Of a stretch of DNA of 30,524 nt, positions 14,141 through 24,114 are shown piece after piece (the first letter of the stretch is position 1; each line of letters begins with the position of its first letter). The stretch lies in contig CALESG010000075.1 of NCBI GenBank assembly GCA_937907215.1, positions 1 to 30,524 on the forward strand. The letters are read 5' to 3'. The DNA comes from an uncultured Ruminococcus sp. Lineage in GTDB: Bacteria; Bacillota; Clostridia; Oscillospirales; Ruminococcaceae. Below the pieces are notes generated by a model that was not told the origin of the DNA, ran no database searches, and saw only the letters and a program-made list of their open reading frames with translations. The position numbers and the translations under genes were made by a program.

Positions 14141-15059
14141 CTCCGCTTTCTTCTAAGTCTTCTGATGAATCAGAGTCAGAAGAATCTGTAGCCTTTGTAT
14201 CACCGTTTATAAGCTTCTTGATAGATGCTTCTGTTTCATCTTCACGAAGACGTCTTGCAACGATAAGAAATCTTGAATTATCCTCATCGGAATAACAGGT
14301 TGAAAGTGTCAAAAGGTCATCGCCAAACTCAACATCAACCTTATTATCCTCTATCATATTCATCTTCTTGATAGTATTTACATAATAATTAAAATGCTTT
14401 TCATCATCAAGTTCTTCCATGTTCCAATAAGGAAAACCGTCCCATGTTATTGGATCTGCATAAAGGTCATCACTCGGCGGTTCGGAATCGCCTGAAGTAA
14501 TTATAAGCCCAAATATAACATAATCATAATCCTTATAATTTGAACTAAACTTTATAATAGGACTTTCCTTGTAGAACTCAAGATCCTGACGATAACGTCT
14601 TAGAGAACCAAACATAGTATTATCAGCCATATTATGACCATAAAGGAGAATGTTCTCGGAATGCTCACTTTCCTTCCAACTGAAAACATCACGGAAATCC
14701 ATAAATACAGTACCTGCTCTGTAATCCGTACCGTCAAATCCAACGTGCAGATAATAATCATTATCCTCGGTCTGAACTACCGGATTGTCAACATCAGTAC
14801 CAGGAACACTGATATAAGCTACAGTATCCGGATTCTGTGCCAGAAGTTTTTTAGCACGGCTGAGCAGAGGCGGTTCTTTTTCTTCTTCAGCAGACTTTTC
14901 ATCATCATTTTTATCTTTGTTGTCTGCTTTATTAACATCATTTTCCTCATCTGCTGATTTACTTATTTCAGCTGTTTGATCGATCTTGTTGCTGCATCCT
15001 GTTGCCGCACAAACAAACACGGAAAGCAATGCCGCACATACTAAAAAATTCCTTTTCAT
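14133..15059 (-). CDS. Class B sortase with a lipoprotein-type signal
   Basis: This 308-residue protein carries the class B sortase pattern: VAYISVPGTDVDNPVVQ (80-96), the catalytic His142 in LLYGHNM, Cys255 in LTLSTCYS and Arg263 in SRFLIVARR. Sortases join surface proteins to the cell wall or to each other at sorting signals. Unusually, it begins with what looks like a lipoprotein signal (FVCAATGC, Cys22) and an acidic Lys/Glu/Asp linker, and it ends in a Ser/Asp/Glu-rich tail. It may therefore be lipid-anchored rather than held by a transmembrane helix. It lies between a second class B sortase and the SpoIID-like gene. No sorting-signal substrate is seen in the window. Confidence 0.9.
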   Translation of the reverse strand: MKRNFLVCAALLSVFVCAATGCSNKIDQTAEISKSADEENDVNKADNKDKNDDEKSAEEEKEPPLLSRAKKLLAQNPDTVAYISVPGTDVDNPVVQTEDNDYYLHVGFDGTDYRAGTVFMDFRDVFSWKESEHSENILLYGHNMADNTMFGSLRRYRQDLEFYKESPIIKFSSNYKDYDYVIFGLIITSGDSEPPSDDLYADPITWDGFPYWNMEELDDEKHFNYYVNTIKKMNMIEDNKVDVEFGDDLLTLSTCYSDEDNSRFLIVARRLREDETEASIKKLINGDTKATDSSDSDSSEDLEESGDE

Positions 15060-15090
15060 AACAACATCTCTTTTCTATTTTCTATAAATA

Positions 15091-16464
15091 TTAACCATAT
15101 GGAACGAACTCTGCATTTGGGTCGTAAGAGCTGCTGTCCCAATGGATAGTAGGCCACTTTATATTAGGATTAGGCTTACTATTACGAGTACCTTCGTAAA
15201 TATCTTCACCTTCACGAACCATTCTTGCACAAACTACAAGTCGTCCGTTACTTATAACACTACTGCAAGTAGACAATGTAAGAAGTCTATCGCCATATTC
15301 TACATCAACATCTGTAAGGCGAATAGTTCGGCGTTTTACTTCATTCACATAGCCATAGAAATCCGCTTCATTTTGAAAGTTTATATAATTCCAATAATCA
15401 AAACGTGTATCAGATGTATCAACAGCATCGGCAATGAAGTAACCATATATTTTAAATGTATATTCTTTATAATTTGAATTTATCTCAATAATAGGATGCT
15501 CTTGATAATATTCATCTTGATTTGCATAATTTCTCAAGCTGCCGAACATCGAACCATCTCTCATATCGTGACCATATACGATCAAATTATCAGAAGTCGG
15601 TACGGAAAGACGACCATTATCACCTACTACATCAAAATCGCATCTAAAATCAAGATATATCGAACCAAGATGTGACTCATTGCCATAAAAATCATGTTGT
15701 AAAAAGAACTCCTCACCTTCTGTATCATCTTTATTCTGCATAACAGGATAATTTATAACCGTATCAGGAACACTTATAAAGCCTACCACATCAGGACTGA
15801 TCTCCAAAAGATTTGCAGCTCCCGGTATCATGTTATATGTTTCTTCCTCTGTTGCAGCTTCTTCTGTATTAACAATATCAATTGCAGATTCAGTAGCAGT
15901 TTGTACAGTAGTTTCAGTACTTACTTTGCTGCCATATTTATTTGATATATCATCATACTGCTGCTGTGTATCATATCTATTATAAAGCTCTGTTCCAAGC
16001 CATACAATACAGCCTGAAAATACACAAACAGACAGCCAGAATACAGATTTTCTCATGATCTCACCGGCATTATCACCTTTTCTAAAGATAATACCGCCTG
16101 AAGCTGACTTTTTCTTTCTTCGTTTCTTTTTGCCTTGATTTGTTCTATTTTGATTTTTGCCCTTTGATTTCTGAGCTTTGGGAGCAGAAATATTGACCGG
16201 CTGATTTTTCTTTTCATCCATCAGCCTGCGTATACGTTCTTCCCTTTCATACTTTTCAGGATTTTCTTTTTTGTCCTTAAAAAGCTTTACATTATACGTA
16301 ATACGCTTGCGTATCTCTTCCTCTTCTTCTTTTTTTTCAATTTCATACAAGGTATTTCGGATACTTTTTATCTTTTCAATTTCTGCTGTGGATTTTATTT
16401 TGACAGGATTATTCTTCTGCTCTGCATTTTTATTGCAGCTGATGTCAGGCGTTTTGTCCTGCAT
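15091..16464 (-). CDS. Class B sortase with long cytoplasmic N-terminal region
   Basis: From the ATG at 16464 the protein has 457 residues. A charged, partly coiled-coil N-terminal region (about 1-135, rich in Lys and Glu) precedes one transmembrane helix (about 140-156). The sortase domain then shows His299 in IVYGHDM, Cys400 in LLTLSTCSS and Arg408 in GRLVVCARM. GGAGGA lies 6 nt before the ATG, inside the end of the cinA-type gene, whose TAG ends 2 nt upstream, so the genes are coupled. Sortases are usually 200-300 residues, so the long basic N-terminus is atypical and may hold an interaction region. A frame opening at 16509 is less likely. Confidence 0.9.
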   Translation of the reverse strand: MQDKTPDISCNKNAEQKNNPVKIKSTAEIEKIKSIRNTLYEIEKKEEEEEIRKRITYNVKLFKDKKENPEKYEREERIRRLMDEKKNQPVNISAPKAQKSKGKNQNRTNQGKKKRRKKKSASGGIIFRKGDNAGEIMRKSVFWLSVCVFSGCIVWLGTELYNRYDTQQQYDDISNKYGSKVSTETTVQTATESAIDIVNTEEAATEEETYNMIPGAANLLEISPDVVGFISVPDTVINYPVMQNKDDTEGEEFFLQHDFYGNESHLGSIYLDFRCDFDVVGDNGRLSVPTSDNLIVYGHDMRDGSMFGSLRNYANQDEYYQEHPIIEINSNYKEYTFKIYGYFIADAVDTSDTRFDYWNYINFQNEADFYGYVNEVKRRTIRLTDVDVEYGDRLLTLSTCSSVISNGRLVVCARMVREGEDIYEGTRNSKPNPNIKWPTIHWDSSSYDPNAEFVPYG

Positions 16465-16466
16465 TC

Positions 16467-17018
16467 CTATTCCTCCAAAAGCATTCTGAGAGATATTCCA
16501 AAAGCACACACTGCCGCTGCATTACGAACTTCTCTGCGTGTAATGCACTGCATTTCATACGCTTTAATATGACACACATAAAGCTTATCACCAAACATAA
16601 TTCCGGCATATACAGTGCCAACCGGACAATCAGGAGTACCGCCTCCGGGTCCTGCCAGACCAGTTATGGAAATACACAAATCAGCACCCGACAGCTTTTT
16701 AAGTCCTAAAACCATAGCTTCTGCTGTTTGATAACTTACAGCACCATACTTTGAAAGAATATCCTCTGCTACGCCAAGCAGTTTCATTTTTACATCATTT
16801 GAATATGTGCATAAACCCATTTCAAAGACTTTTGATGCTCCTGAAACACTTGTTATAAGCTCTGATAAAAGTCCTCCTGTACAGCTTTCAGCAGTACTGA
16901 TCTTCAAATCTCTCTTATCAAGTAATTGTACAATACTTTCAATGGTTTTGTCAAGGGCATTTACATTTTCTTTATAAATTTGCACAACATCTTCACATGA
17001 TACACTCATGCTTTTCAT
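16467..17018 (-). CDS. CinA-family nicotinamide-nucleotide amidase (PncC type)
   Basis: This 183-residue protein matches the stand-alone C-terminal CinA domain. It has the catalytic-Ser region STAESCTGGLLS and the ligand loop ISITGLAGPGGGTPDCPVGTV. PncC converts nicotinamide mononucleotide to nicotinate mononucleotide in NAD salvage. The N-terminal ADP-ribose pyrophosphatase domain of full CinA is absent, as in many short homologues. The gene lies just after thiI (24 nt) and is coupled to the sortase that follows. The amidase fits housekeeping better than sortase biology, so the grouping may be positional only. Confidence 0.88.
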   Translation of the reverse strand: MKSMSVSCEDVVQIYKENVNALDKTIESIVQLLDKRDLKISTAESCTGGLLSELITSVSGASKVFEMGLCTYSNDVKMKLLGVAEDILSKYGAVSYQTAEAMVLGLKKLSGADLCISITGLAGPGGGTPDCPVGTVYAGIMFGDKLYVCHIKAYEMQCITRREVRNAAAVCAFGISLRMLLEE

Positions 17019-17042
17019 TTATTTCACGAACCTTTCAAAGTG

Positions 17043-18239
17043 TCACAATATCACCTTATCGCCGATTTTAAATATTTTCATCTCTGTTTCCGCTACTGCC
17101 TTTTCAATAAGAGGCTCAAAATCAAAGTTTGATTCTGCTTTTTCTACCTCTTCAAGATGCGGATGAACACGTGGATGTCTTGGAGTAAATACTGTACAGC
17201 AATCCTCATATGGCAGTGTAGATATATCAAATGTATCTATTTCCCTTGATGTTTCAACTATTTCAGTCTTATCCATTGCAATAAGCGGACGCATAACAGG
17301 GATATTGCAAACTGCATCTGTACAGGTTATTCCTTCCATAGTCTGGCTTGCTACTTGACCTATACTTTCACCTGTAACTAGCGCACTGCAATTATCTTGT
17401 TCAGCGATCCTCATAGCTATTTTCATCATAAGTCTTCGCATTATAATAGTAAAATATTCTTCAGGACAATTTTTCTTTATCTCCTCCTGAATTTCAGTAA
17501 AAGGCACACAGAAAAAAGCTATATTACCGCAGTATTCTGTCATTTTTCGGCAAAGTGCTTCTACTTTAAGCTGTGCACGGTCTGATGTGTACGGCGGACT
17601 TACATAATGTATTGCGGAAATATGCACACCTCTTCTTGCCATTCTATAGCCTGCTACAGGACTGTCAATGCCTCCGGACAATAACAGCAATGCTTTGCCG
17701 CTTGAACCAACAGGAAGTCCACCAGCACCCTTTATACTTTCTCCATGCACATAAGCATGAGTATCACGTATCTCAACAGCAACAGTTACTTCCGGATTAT
17801 GGACATCTACTGTAAGATTTGGAAACGCATCTAAAATAACACCGCCAAGCTCCATGCATATTTCAGGCGACTTCATTGGAAATGATTTATCAGCACGTTT
17901 TGCAGTAACTTTAAAAGTATTAGCAAGAGAAAGTTCGTCTGCCAAATATGTTTTTGCAAGCTCTGAAATGGATTCAAGATTTTTTTCACAAGCTTTTGCT
18001 CTGCATATTGCCGCTATACCAAAAACTTTTTTTACACATTCTATAGCAGAATCTATATCCTGTCCGTCTTCTCGTGGTTCAATATAAATTGTTGACTGTG
18101 CTTTTGTAACTGAAAATGCACCTACCTTGCGAAGTCTGCGGCGAAGGTTTTTCATAAGAATATCTTCAAAAGTTTTTTTATTAAGCCCTTTAAGTGCAAT
18201 TTCGCCATATTTGGCGAGAATTATTTCATTTGCTGCCAT
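17043..18239 (-). CDS. thiI: tRNA 4-thiouridine synthase ThiI
   Basis: The roughly 398-residue protein has an N-terminal ferredoxin-like/THUMP region (ILAKYGEIALKGLNKKTFE) and a PP-loop ATPase site SGGIDSPVAG (about 188-197). ThiI adenylates U8 of tRNA and inserts sulfur to give 4-thiouridine; it can also serve thiazole synthesis. There is no C-terminal rhodanese domain, as is usual in Firmicutes, so sulfur would come directly from a cysteine desulfurase, and one lies just upstream. I prefer the ATG at 18239 (GAGG 9 nt upstream) to the GTG at 18254, which overlaps that ribosome site. Confidence 0.94.
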   Translation of the reverse strand: MAANEIILAKYGEIALKGLNKKTFEDILMKNLRRRLRKVGAFSVTKAQSTIYIEPREDGQDIDSAIECVKKVFGIAAICRAKACEKNLESISELAKTYLADELSLANTFKVTAKRADKSFPMKSPEICMELGGVILDAFPNLTVDVHNPEVTVAVEIRDTHAYVHGESIKGAGGLPVGSSGKALLLLSGGIDSPVAGYRMARRGVHISAIHYVSPPYTSDRAQLKVEALCRKMTEYCGNIAFFCVPFTEIQEEIKKNCPEEYFTIIMRRLMMKIAMRIAEQDNCSALVTGESIGQVASQTMEGITCTDAVCNIPVMRPLIAMDKTEIVETSREIDTFDISTLPYEDCCTVFTPRHPRVHPHLEEVEKAESNFDFEPLIEKAVAETEMKIFKIGDKVIL

Positions 18240-18263
18240 ATTTTCTATCCTCACTTACTTTTA

Positions 18264-19403
18264 TTATCTATGCATTATATCTCTTTGACCTGATGCTATT
18301 GCATCGGCAAGAGCATTTATATCATCCATTGTATTTTCACAAGAAAAACTTATTCTAATTATGCTGTCTGCTTCTTCTGAAGTTGCACCGAATATCTCAG
18401 GTACTCCGCTGCCCGCACCTTTTGAACAAGCTGAGCCGCTTGAAACATATATTCCTTTTTCCTCAAGATAATGCAGCATTATCTCTGAACGAATTTTTGG
18501 AATAATTATACTTATAATATATGGTGATGCATCTATAGGCGACAATATTCGCACGCTTTCAAGCTGTTCTAATTTCTCCCTAAGTGAAATATTCAAGCTT
18601 TTAACATATTCAAAACGCTTATCTATATCAGCAGATAAAGCTTCCACAGCTGCTCCGAATCCTGCAATAAGCGGAACACTCTCTGTACCTGCACGAAGTC
18701 CCATCTCCTGCTTTCCGCCTAAAATAAGCGGTCGAATTTTTGAGCCTTTTTTTACATAAAGTACGCCTATTCCCTTAGCAGCATGAACCTTATGACCGCT
18801 TATGGAAATAAAATCAGCACAAAGAGAACTTGCATTAACAGAGTATTTCATAAATGCCTGTACTGCATCACAGTGAGTGATAATATGAGGGAATTTTCTC
18901 TTCACCATATTGAACACTTCTTTTACAGGCAAAACATGACCAGTTTCATTATTCACCATCATCATGCTTATCATTACTGTATTGTCATCACACGCATTTA
19001 AAAAGTCGATCGATTTATATTTACCTGTTTCATCAGGCTTGACCTCAACTATTTCAAAACCATCATTTTCCGAAAGAAACGCAAGAGTTTTCTTAACTGA
19101 TGCGTGTTCTACTGCACTTGTTACGATCTTCTTTCTGCGTCTGCCATAGGCAGCAGCTGTACTTTTAAGTGCCATATTCGTACTTTCAGTTGCACATGAT
19201 GTAAATATTACTTCCCTTGTATCGCAGTTCAAAGCAGATGCAATAGTTGCCTTTGCATAATCTAATTCTTTCTGTGCTTCCAGCCCTGCCCTATGTAATG
19301 ATGACGGGTTGCCGTAATGTTCTGAAAGACACCTCATCATCGCCTCTACAGCGGCTCTGCAAGGTTTTGTAGTTGCTGCATTATCAAGATAGTGTGTGGT
19401 CAT
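18264..19403 (-). CDS. Cysteine desulfurase (NifS/IscS family)
   Basis: The 379-residue PLP enzyme starts THYLDNAATTKP. It has His100 stacking on the cofactor (SAVEHASV), the PLP Lys205 in SISGHKVHAAKG and the persulfide Cys326 in SSGSACSKG. It takes sulfur from cysteine and passes it to acceptors. Its position 24 nt before thiI points to tRNA thiolation as one role. GGAGG precedes the ATG at 19403. No iscU or iscR gene is nearby, so I do not assign a specific iscS symbol. Confidence 0.93.
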   Translation of the reverse strand: MTTHYLDNAATTKPCRAAVEAMMRCLSEHYGNPSSLHRAGLEAQKELDYAKATIASALNCDTREVIFTSCATESTNMALKSTAAAYGRRRKKIVTSAVEHASVKKTLAFLSENDGFEIVEVKPDETGKYKSIDFLNACDDNTVMISMMMVNNETGHVLPVKEVFNMVKRKFPHIITHCDAVQAFMKYSVNASSLCADFISISGHKVHAAKGIGVLYVKKGSKIRPLILGGKQEMGLRAGTESVPLIAGFGAAVEALSADIDKRFEYVKSLNISLREKLEQLESVRILSPIDASPYIISIIIPKIRSEIMLHYLEEKGIYVSSGSACSKGAGSGVPEIFGATSEEADSIIRISFSCENTMDDINALADAIASGQRDIMHR

Positions 19404-19492
19404 ATATTAAAACCTCCGATATAATATCTTTTTTATTATATCACATTTTTATATTTGATGCAAGTGTTTCAACATCATTTTCCACTGCAATC

Positions 19493-19523
19493 AAAAAAAC
19501 ATGCCGCACTGTTACGTGCGGCA
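19493..19523 (-). terminator. Intrinsic terminator of pfkA
   Basis: Read on the minus strand, TGCCGCAC (19523-19516) pairs with GTGCGGCA (19509-19502) and is followed by TGTTTTTTT. It lies about 25 nt after the pfkA stop. Confidence 0.88.
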
Positions 19524-19545
19524 CATTTAAGAAATTCATATTTAA

Positions 19546-20511
19546 TTAGAAAAATGCAATATCCTTTGCAATCTTGTGAAGACGCATATCATATGGCTTG
19601 GACATTGAAAGTGCTTCCTGAATGTCAAAGTCAACTACTTCATTTTTCTGCATTGCAACAACACGATTTGTAATACCCTGAGATAACAGTTCTACTGCAT
19701 AATATCCCATTTCGCTTGCAACAATACGGTCACGAACAGATGGTGCGCCGCCTCTTTGTACATGACCCAAAACAGTTGCACGTGTTTCAATGCCTGTCTT
19801 TTCCTGGATAACTGTTGCGATTTCCTGAGAATGACCAACGTTTTCAGAAACAACTATAATAAAGTTCTGCTTACCGTTTTTCTTGCATTCAAGCATTTCC
19901 TTAGCAAGTGAATCAAGATCATAAGGAACTTCCTTTGTTATAATTTCAACAGCACCGCAAGCAAGAGCAGTATTAAGTGCAATAAAGCCTGCACCACGTC
20001 CCATAACTTCTACTACTGCACATCTGTCATGTGACTGGCTTGTATCTTGAAGCTTGTCTATCATTTCCATTGCTGTATTCATTGCTGTATCATAACCAAT
20101 AGTATACTCTGTACAAGCAATATCATTATCAATAGTACCAGGAAGACCTACTGTGAGAATGCCTCTTGCAGAAAGGTCAGCTGCACCACGGAATGAACCA
20201 TCGCCGCCGATTACAACAATACCTTCAAGACCAAACTTTTCACAATTAGCCTTAGCTATCTGCATACCTTCTTCAGTACGGAACTCAGCACTTCTTGCTG
20301 TATAAAGCATTGTGCCGCCCTTATGAGAGATATTTGAAACACTCATCTCGTCCATTTCAAAAATATCGCCATCAATAAGACCGCAATAACCACGGCGTAT
20401 ACCATAAACCTTAATGCCCTTTTTAAGTGCTGAACGTACAACTGCACGAATCGCAGCGTTCATACCAGGTGCGTCACCGCCGCTTGTTAATATACCAATA
20501 GTTTTAATCAT
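19546..20511 (-). CDS. pfkA: ATP-dependent 6-phosphofructokinase
   Basis: The 321-residue protein has the size and motifs of bacterial PfkA: TSGGDAPGMNAAIR (10-23), GGDGSFRGA (102-110) and PGTIDND (124-130, catalytic Asp128). Gly at the positions equivalent to E. coli 104 and 124 marks the ATP-dependent rather than the pyrophosphate-dependent type. It phosphorylates fructose 6-phosphate in glycolysis. I start it at the ATG at 20511 with GGAGGAG upstream; the frame is open 21 codons further but that part is leader. It sits after dnaE, a common Firmicutes order, with its own strong promoter. Confidence 0.96.
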   Translation of the reverse strand: MIKTIGILTSGGDAPGMNAAIRAVVRSALKKGIKVYGIRRGYCGLIDGDIFEMDEMSVSNISHKGGTMLYTARSAEFRTEEGMQIAKANCEKFGLEGIVVIGGDGSFRGAADLSARGILTVGLPGTIDNDIACTEYTIGYDTAMNTAMEMIDKLQDTSQSHDRCAVVEVMGRGAGFIALNTALACGAVEIITKEVPYDLDSLAKEMLECKKNGKQNFIIVVSENVGHSQEIATVIQEKTGIETRATVLGHVQRGGAPSVRDRIVASEMGYYAVELLSQGITNRVVAMQKNEVVDFDIQEALSMSKPYDMRLHKIAKDIAFF

Positions 20512-20593
20512 ATTTACTCCTCCGATTGTATGTTTAATAGTATGTGCAATAAAAAACTTAAATGCAGTACACATATTTTTACATTCTATTATT

Positions 20594-20621
20594 ATTATAC
20601 AACAATAATTTTATTTGTCAA
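20594..20621 (-). promoter_or_regulatory. Promoter of pfkA
   Basis: TTGACA (20621-20616) and TATAAT (20599-20594) are perfect boxes with a 16-nt spacer, giving a leader of roughly 75 nt. This allows pfkA expression independent of dnaE. Confidence 0.8.
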
Positions 20622-20679
20622 TAAGCAGACGTAAAATTTAACATTTTATTGCATTTTAAGAAGATGTTTTTCTAAAAGT

Positions 20680-23600
20680 TTACACAATGCCAATATTTCC
20701 ATCTCCCAAGAATTCAGAAAGCTCATTAAAAACTTCATTTGAAAGCTCTGTTTCTATTTTCATCTTCGGTGCTATTGTTTTCTTTAAATCTGTAATATAA
20801 AAACATATCGGTATTGTTCCTTTGTGTTTGATTGCAATATTGACTGCCATATTCATTTTTTCTTTATCGGTAGATTTTAATTTGCAGCACAGTCGGCTTC
20901 TGTCAAGTTTCCTTTTAAGCTCATCTTCATTTAAAATACTGCTGCACATAAGACTTGCACTTTCATCCTTAAAATCAAGCCTGCCTGTAATATAAACTAT
21001 CTTATCAAGCAAAAGCTTTTGCTTTGACGCCGAAAAAAGCTCAGGAAATACAACACAATCTATATTTCCTGTACTGTCTTCGCATTTCATAAAACACATA
21101 GAATCGCCTTTTTTAGTTATATGACGCTTAAGCTCACTTATAATGCATACAGCTGATACTGTAGGTTTATTCTGATAAAGCTCAGGTTCTTCCAATATTC
21201 TTGCAAAATCTGCTGTATGCAGAAACTTAGATATAATAAAATATTCAGCTAAAGGATGTCCTGATAAATACATACCGGTATATTCTTTCTCCATTCTCAA
21301 AAGTTCCTGTTGTGAAAACTCAGATTCATACGGAAACGGCGAATCATATACTCCGTTATCAACAGCCGTACCAAAAAAATTCATCTGACCATCCAGCATA
21401 TCACTTGATGATTCACGATAGGCAGCGAGTATGCTTTCATAATTTGAATGCATCTGCTTTCGATTAAGTCCAAGACCGTCAAAAGCTCCACAACATATAA
21501 GACTTTCAACAGCACGTTTATTCAGTTCTTTATCCGACATTCTATGGCAAAAATCACGAATGCCGGTAAACGAACCATTTTCATAACGTTCAGTTACAAG
21601 CTTTTCGATGAATGATCTTCCTAGATTCTTTACAGCTAAAAGTCCGAAACATATATCATCTTTATGTCTTTTAAACACAAGATCGCTGCTGTTTATATGC
21701 GGAGGAAGTATCTTAACACCGCTGTTTTCACACAAATTTATATACAGCATAAGCTTTGATGTATCGCCTATAACGCTTGTCATAAGTGCTGCCATAAAGT
21801 CCTGAAAATAATAATACTTAAGATATGCCGTCTGATACGCCAAGAACGCATAAGCTGCTGCATGAGATTTATTAAAAGCATATGATGCAAAACCTGATAT
21901 TTCATCAAATATTTTATTCGCCGTTTCAGCAGGAACTCCTCTTGCAACTGCACCGTCTATGCTTTGCCCGTCGCCATATAAAAATATCTGTCGTTCCTTT
22001 TCCATAACATCATGTTTTTTCTTGGACATAGCACGTCTTACAAGATCAGCTCTGCCATAGGAATAACCTGCAAGAACACGACATATTTCCATAACCTGTT
22101 CTTGATATACAATACATCCATTAGTGACATTCAAAATAGGTTCAAGCAATGGATGTGCATATTTTATACTTTCAGGATACTGGCGATTTTCTATATACTT
22201 TGGAATAGAATCACGTGGACCGGGTCTATATAATGACAAAACTGCTGTAAGATCTTCCAAACTTTCGGGCTTCAACATCATAAGTACCCGTTTCATCCCG
22301 GCACTTTCAAATTGAAATACTCCTGTCGTTTCACCTTTGGACATCATTTTATATACATTCTCATCAGTAACAGAAATGTTTTCCATCTTAAATCCAGGCG
22401 TATTCTTTAATATACTTTTTACGCAATCTCTTATAACAGTCAGATTCCTTAATCCCAAAAAGTCGAACTTCAAAAGTCCAAGTGATTCCAGCGTATTCAT
22501 CGTGTACTGAGTAACAACTGTATCATCATTCATTTGCAGCGGAACCATATCTTCTATTGGAAATGCAGATATTATCACTCCTGCTGCATGAGTAGAAGTA
22601 TGTCTTGGAACACCTTCAAGACACAAAGCCATATCAATAAGCCTTTTTGCACTTGTATCTGTTCTGCAAAGCTGACGCAAATCTTCACCGTCACGTGCTT
22701 CAAGAGTTTCAGAGATAGTTCTTCTTGAATCTATCATTTTTGCAATTTTATCACAAAGTGCATAGGGCATATTCATCGCCCTTCCCGTATCACGAACAGC
22801 TCCTCTTGCTTTCATAAAATCAAATGTAATTATTTCAGATACCCTGTCTTTTCCATAACGCCTTATTACATAATCTTTAACTGCCTGCCTGCCTTCAATG
22901 CAAAAATCTATATCAAAATCAGGCATACTCACTCTTTCAGGGTTTAAGAATCTTTCAAAGAGAAGATGATTTGCTATAGGGTCGATCTGCGTTATATCAA
23001 GACAATATGCACATATGCTTCCAGCTCCCGAACCTCTTCCGGGTCCAACAGGTATACCATTTTTCTTTGCAAATGAAACATAATCCCAAACTATAAGAAA
23101 ATAGTCTACGAATCCCATACGGCTTATAACACTCATCTCATATTTTATACGCTCCACAGCTTCTTTAGCTGGATGACTGCCATATTTTTTTATAAGTCCT
23201 TCTTTGCAAAGTAAGGCAAAAAGCTTGTTTGAATCCATTCCGTCCGGTGACTCAAACTTTGGAAGATATATTTTACCGGATTCAAAATGCACCCTACATC
23301 TTTCTGCTATTTTGCCTGTATTAAGAATAGCTTCCGGTACAGATAAAAAAAGCTCTGCCATTTCACGTGTACTTTTAACATAAAACTCATTTGTTTCAAA
23401 ACCCATTCCAACTTCATCTTGAATAGTTTTGCCTGTCTGAATACACAAAAGTACACGATGCATTTCCGCATCACTTCTCTTGATATAATGTGCATCATTA
23501 GTAGCCACAAGCGGTATTCCCGTTTCGGATGACAATCTGTATAAACTTGGCAATACCTTGATCTCATCCTTTACTCCGTGATTCTGTATCTCTATAAAAT

Positions 23601-24114
23601 AATTTTTTTCACCAAATATATCACGATACATAAGTGCCGTCTGCTTAGCTTTTTCATAATCACCTGCAAGAATAAGACGTGCAAGCTTTCCGGCAATACA
23701 GCCTGAAAGACAAATAAGTCCATCACTGTACTCACGCAAAAGTTCTTCATCCACACGTGGACGGTGATAAAATCCTTCTATATTGGATTTCGTAACAAGT
23801 TTTACAAGATTACGATAACCTTTTTCGTTTTCACACAATAAAATCAAATGATCGCTTTTACGATCCAAAGCATTTTCTCTGTCAAATCTTGTACGTGCAG
23901 CAACGTAAACTTCACAGCCTATTACTGCGTGGATACCTGCCTTTTCAGCAGCCTGAGCAAAAATAACAGCAGCATATAAATTGCCATGATCTGTAATGGC
24001 AACGGACTTTTGTCCAAGTGATTTTATATGCTCTATAAGCTCATCTATCTTACACGCTCCATCAAGCAGATGCAAATGTGCAAAAGCATTGCTCGGCACG
24101 TTACTTGCAGCCAT
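20680..24114 (-). CDS. dnaE: DNA polymerase III alpha subunit (DnaE type)
   Basis: The 1144-residue replicative polymerase has an N-terminal PHP domain (AITDHGNLY, VATNDAHYI). Its polymerase active site includes PDFDIDF (Asp401, Asp403) and LKFDFLGL (Asp551). GPGRGSGAGS, the helix-hairpin-helix region and a C-terminal OB fold (near residues 1000-1080) are also present. It lacks the inserted exonuclease of PolC. The first PHP motif is abnormal: AHLH runs straight into LLDGACKI, where related proteins have about six more residues ending in a Tyr-Ser pair. The ATG at 24114 has AAGGAG about 10 nt upstream, within the end of whiA, with which it overlaps by 14 bases. Confidence 0.96.
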   Translation of the reverse strand: MAASNVPSNAFAHLHLLDGACKIDELIEHIKSLGQKSVAITDHGNLYAAVIFAQAAEKAGIHAVIGCEVYVAARTRFDRENALDRKSDHLILLCENEKGYRNLVKLVTKSNIEGFYHRPRVDEELLREYSDGLICLSGCIAGKLARLILAGDYEKAKQTALMYRDIFGEKNYFIEIQNHGVKDEIKVLPSLYRLSSETGIPLVATNDAHYIKRSDAEMHRVLLCIQTGKTIQDEVGMGFETNEFYVKSTREMAELFLSVPEAILNTGKIAERCRVHFESGKIYLPKFESPDGMDSNKLFALLCKEGLIKKYGSHPAKEAVERIKYEMSVISRMGFVDYFLIVWDYVSFAKKNGIPVGPGRGSGAGSICAYCLDITQIDPIANHLLFERFLNPERVSMPDFDIDFCIEGRQAVKDYVIRRYGKDRVSEIITFDFMKARGAVRDTGRAMNMPYALCDKIAKMIDSRRTISETLEARDGEDLRQLCRTDTSAKRLIDMALCLEGVPRHTSTHAAGVIISAFPIEDMVPLQMNDDTVVTQYTMNTLESLGLLKFDFLGLRNLTVIRDCVKSILKNTPGFKMENISVTDENVYKMMSKGETTGVFQFESAGMKRVLMMLKPESLEDLTAVLSLYRPGPRDSIPKYIENRQYPESIKYAHPLLEPILNVTNGCIVYQEQVMEICRVLAGYSYGRADLVRRAMSKKKHDVMEKERQIFLYGDGQSIDGAVARGVPAETANKIFDEISGFASYAFNKSHAAAYAFLAYQTAYLKYYYFQDFMAALMTSVIGDTSKLMLYINLCENSGVKILPPHINSSDLVFKRHKDDICFGLLAVKNLGRSFIEKLVTERYENGSFTGIRDFCHRMSDKELNKRAVESLICCGAFDGLGLNRKQMHSNYESILAAYRESSSDMLDGQMNFFGTAVDNGVYDSPFPYESEFSQQELLRMEKEYTGMYLSGHPLAEYFIISKFLHTADFARILEEPELYQNKPTVSAVCIISELKRHITKKGDSMCFMKCEDSTGNIDCVVFPELFSASKQKLLLDKIVYITGRLDFKDESASLMCSSILNEDELKRKLDRSRLCCKLKSTDKEKMNMAVNIAIKHKGTIPICFYITDLKKTIAPKMKIETELSNEVFNELSEFLGDGNIGIV

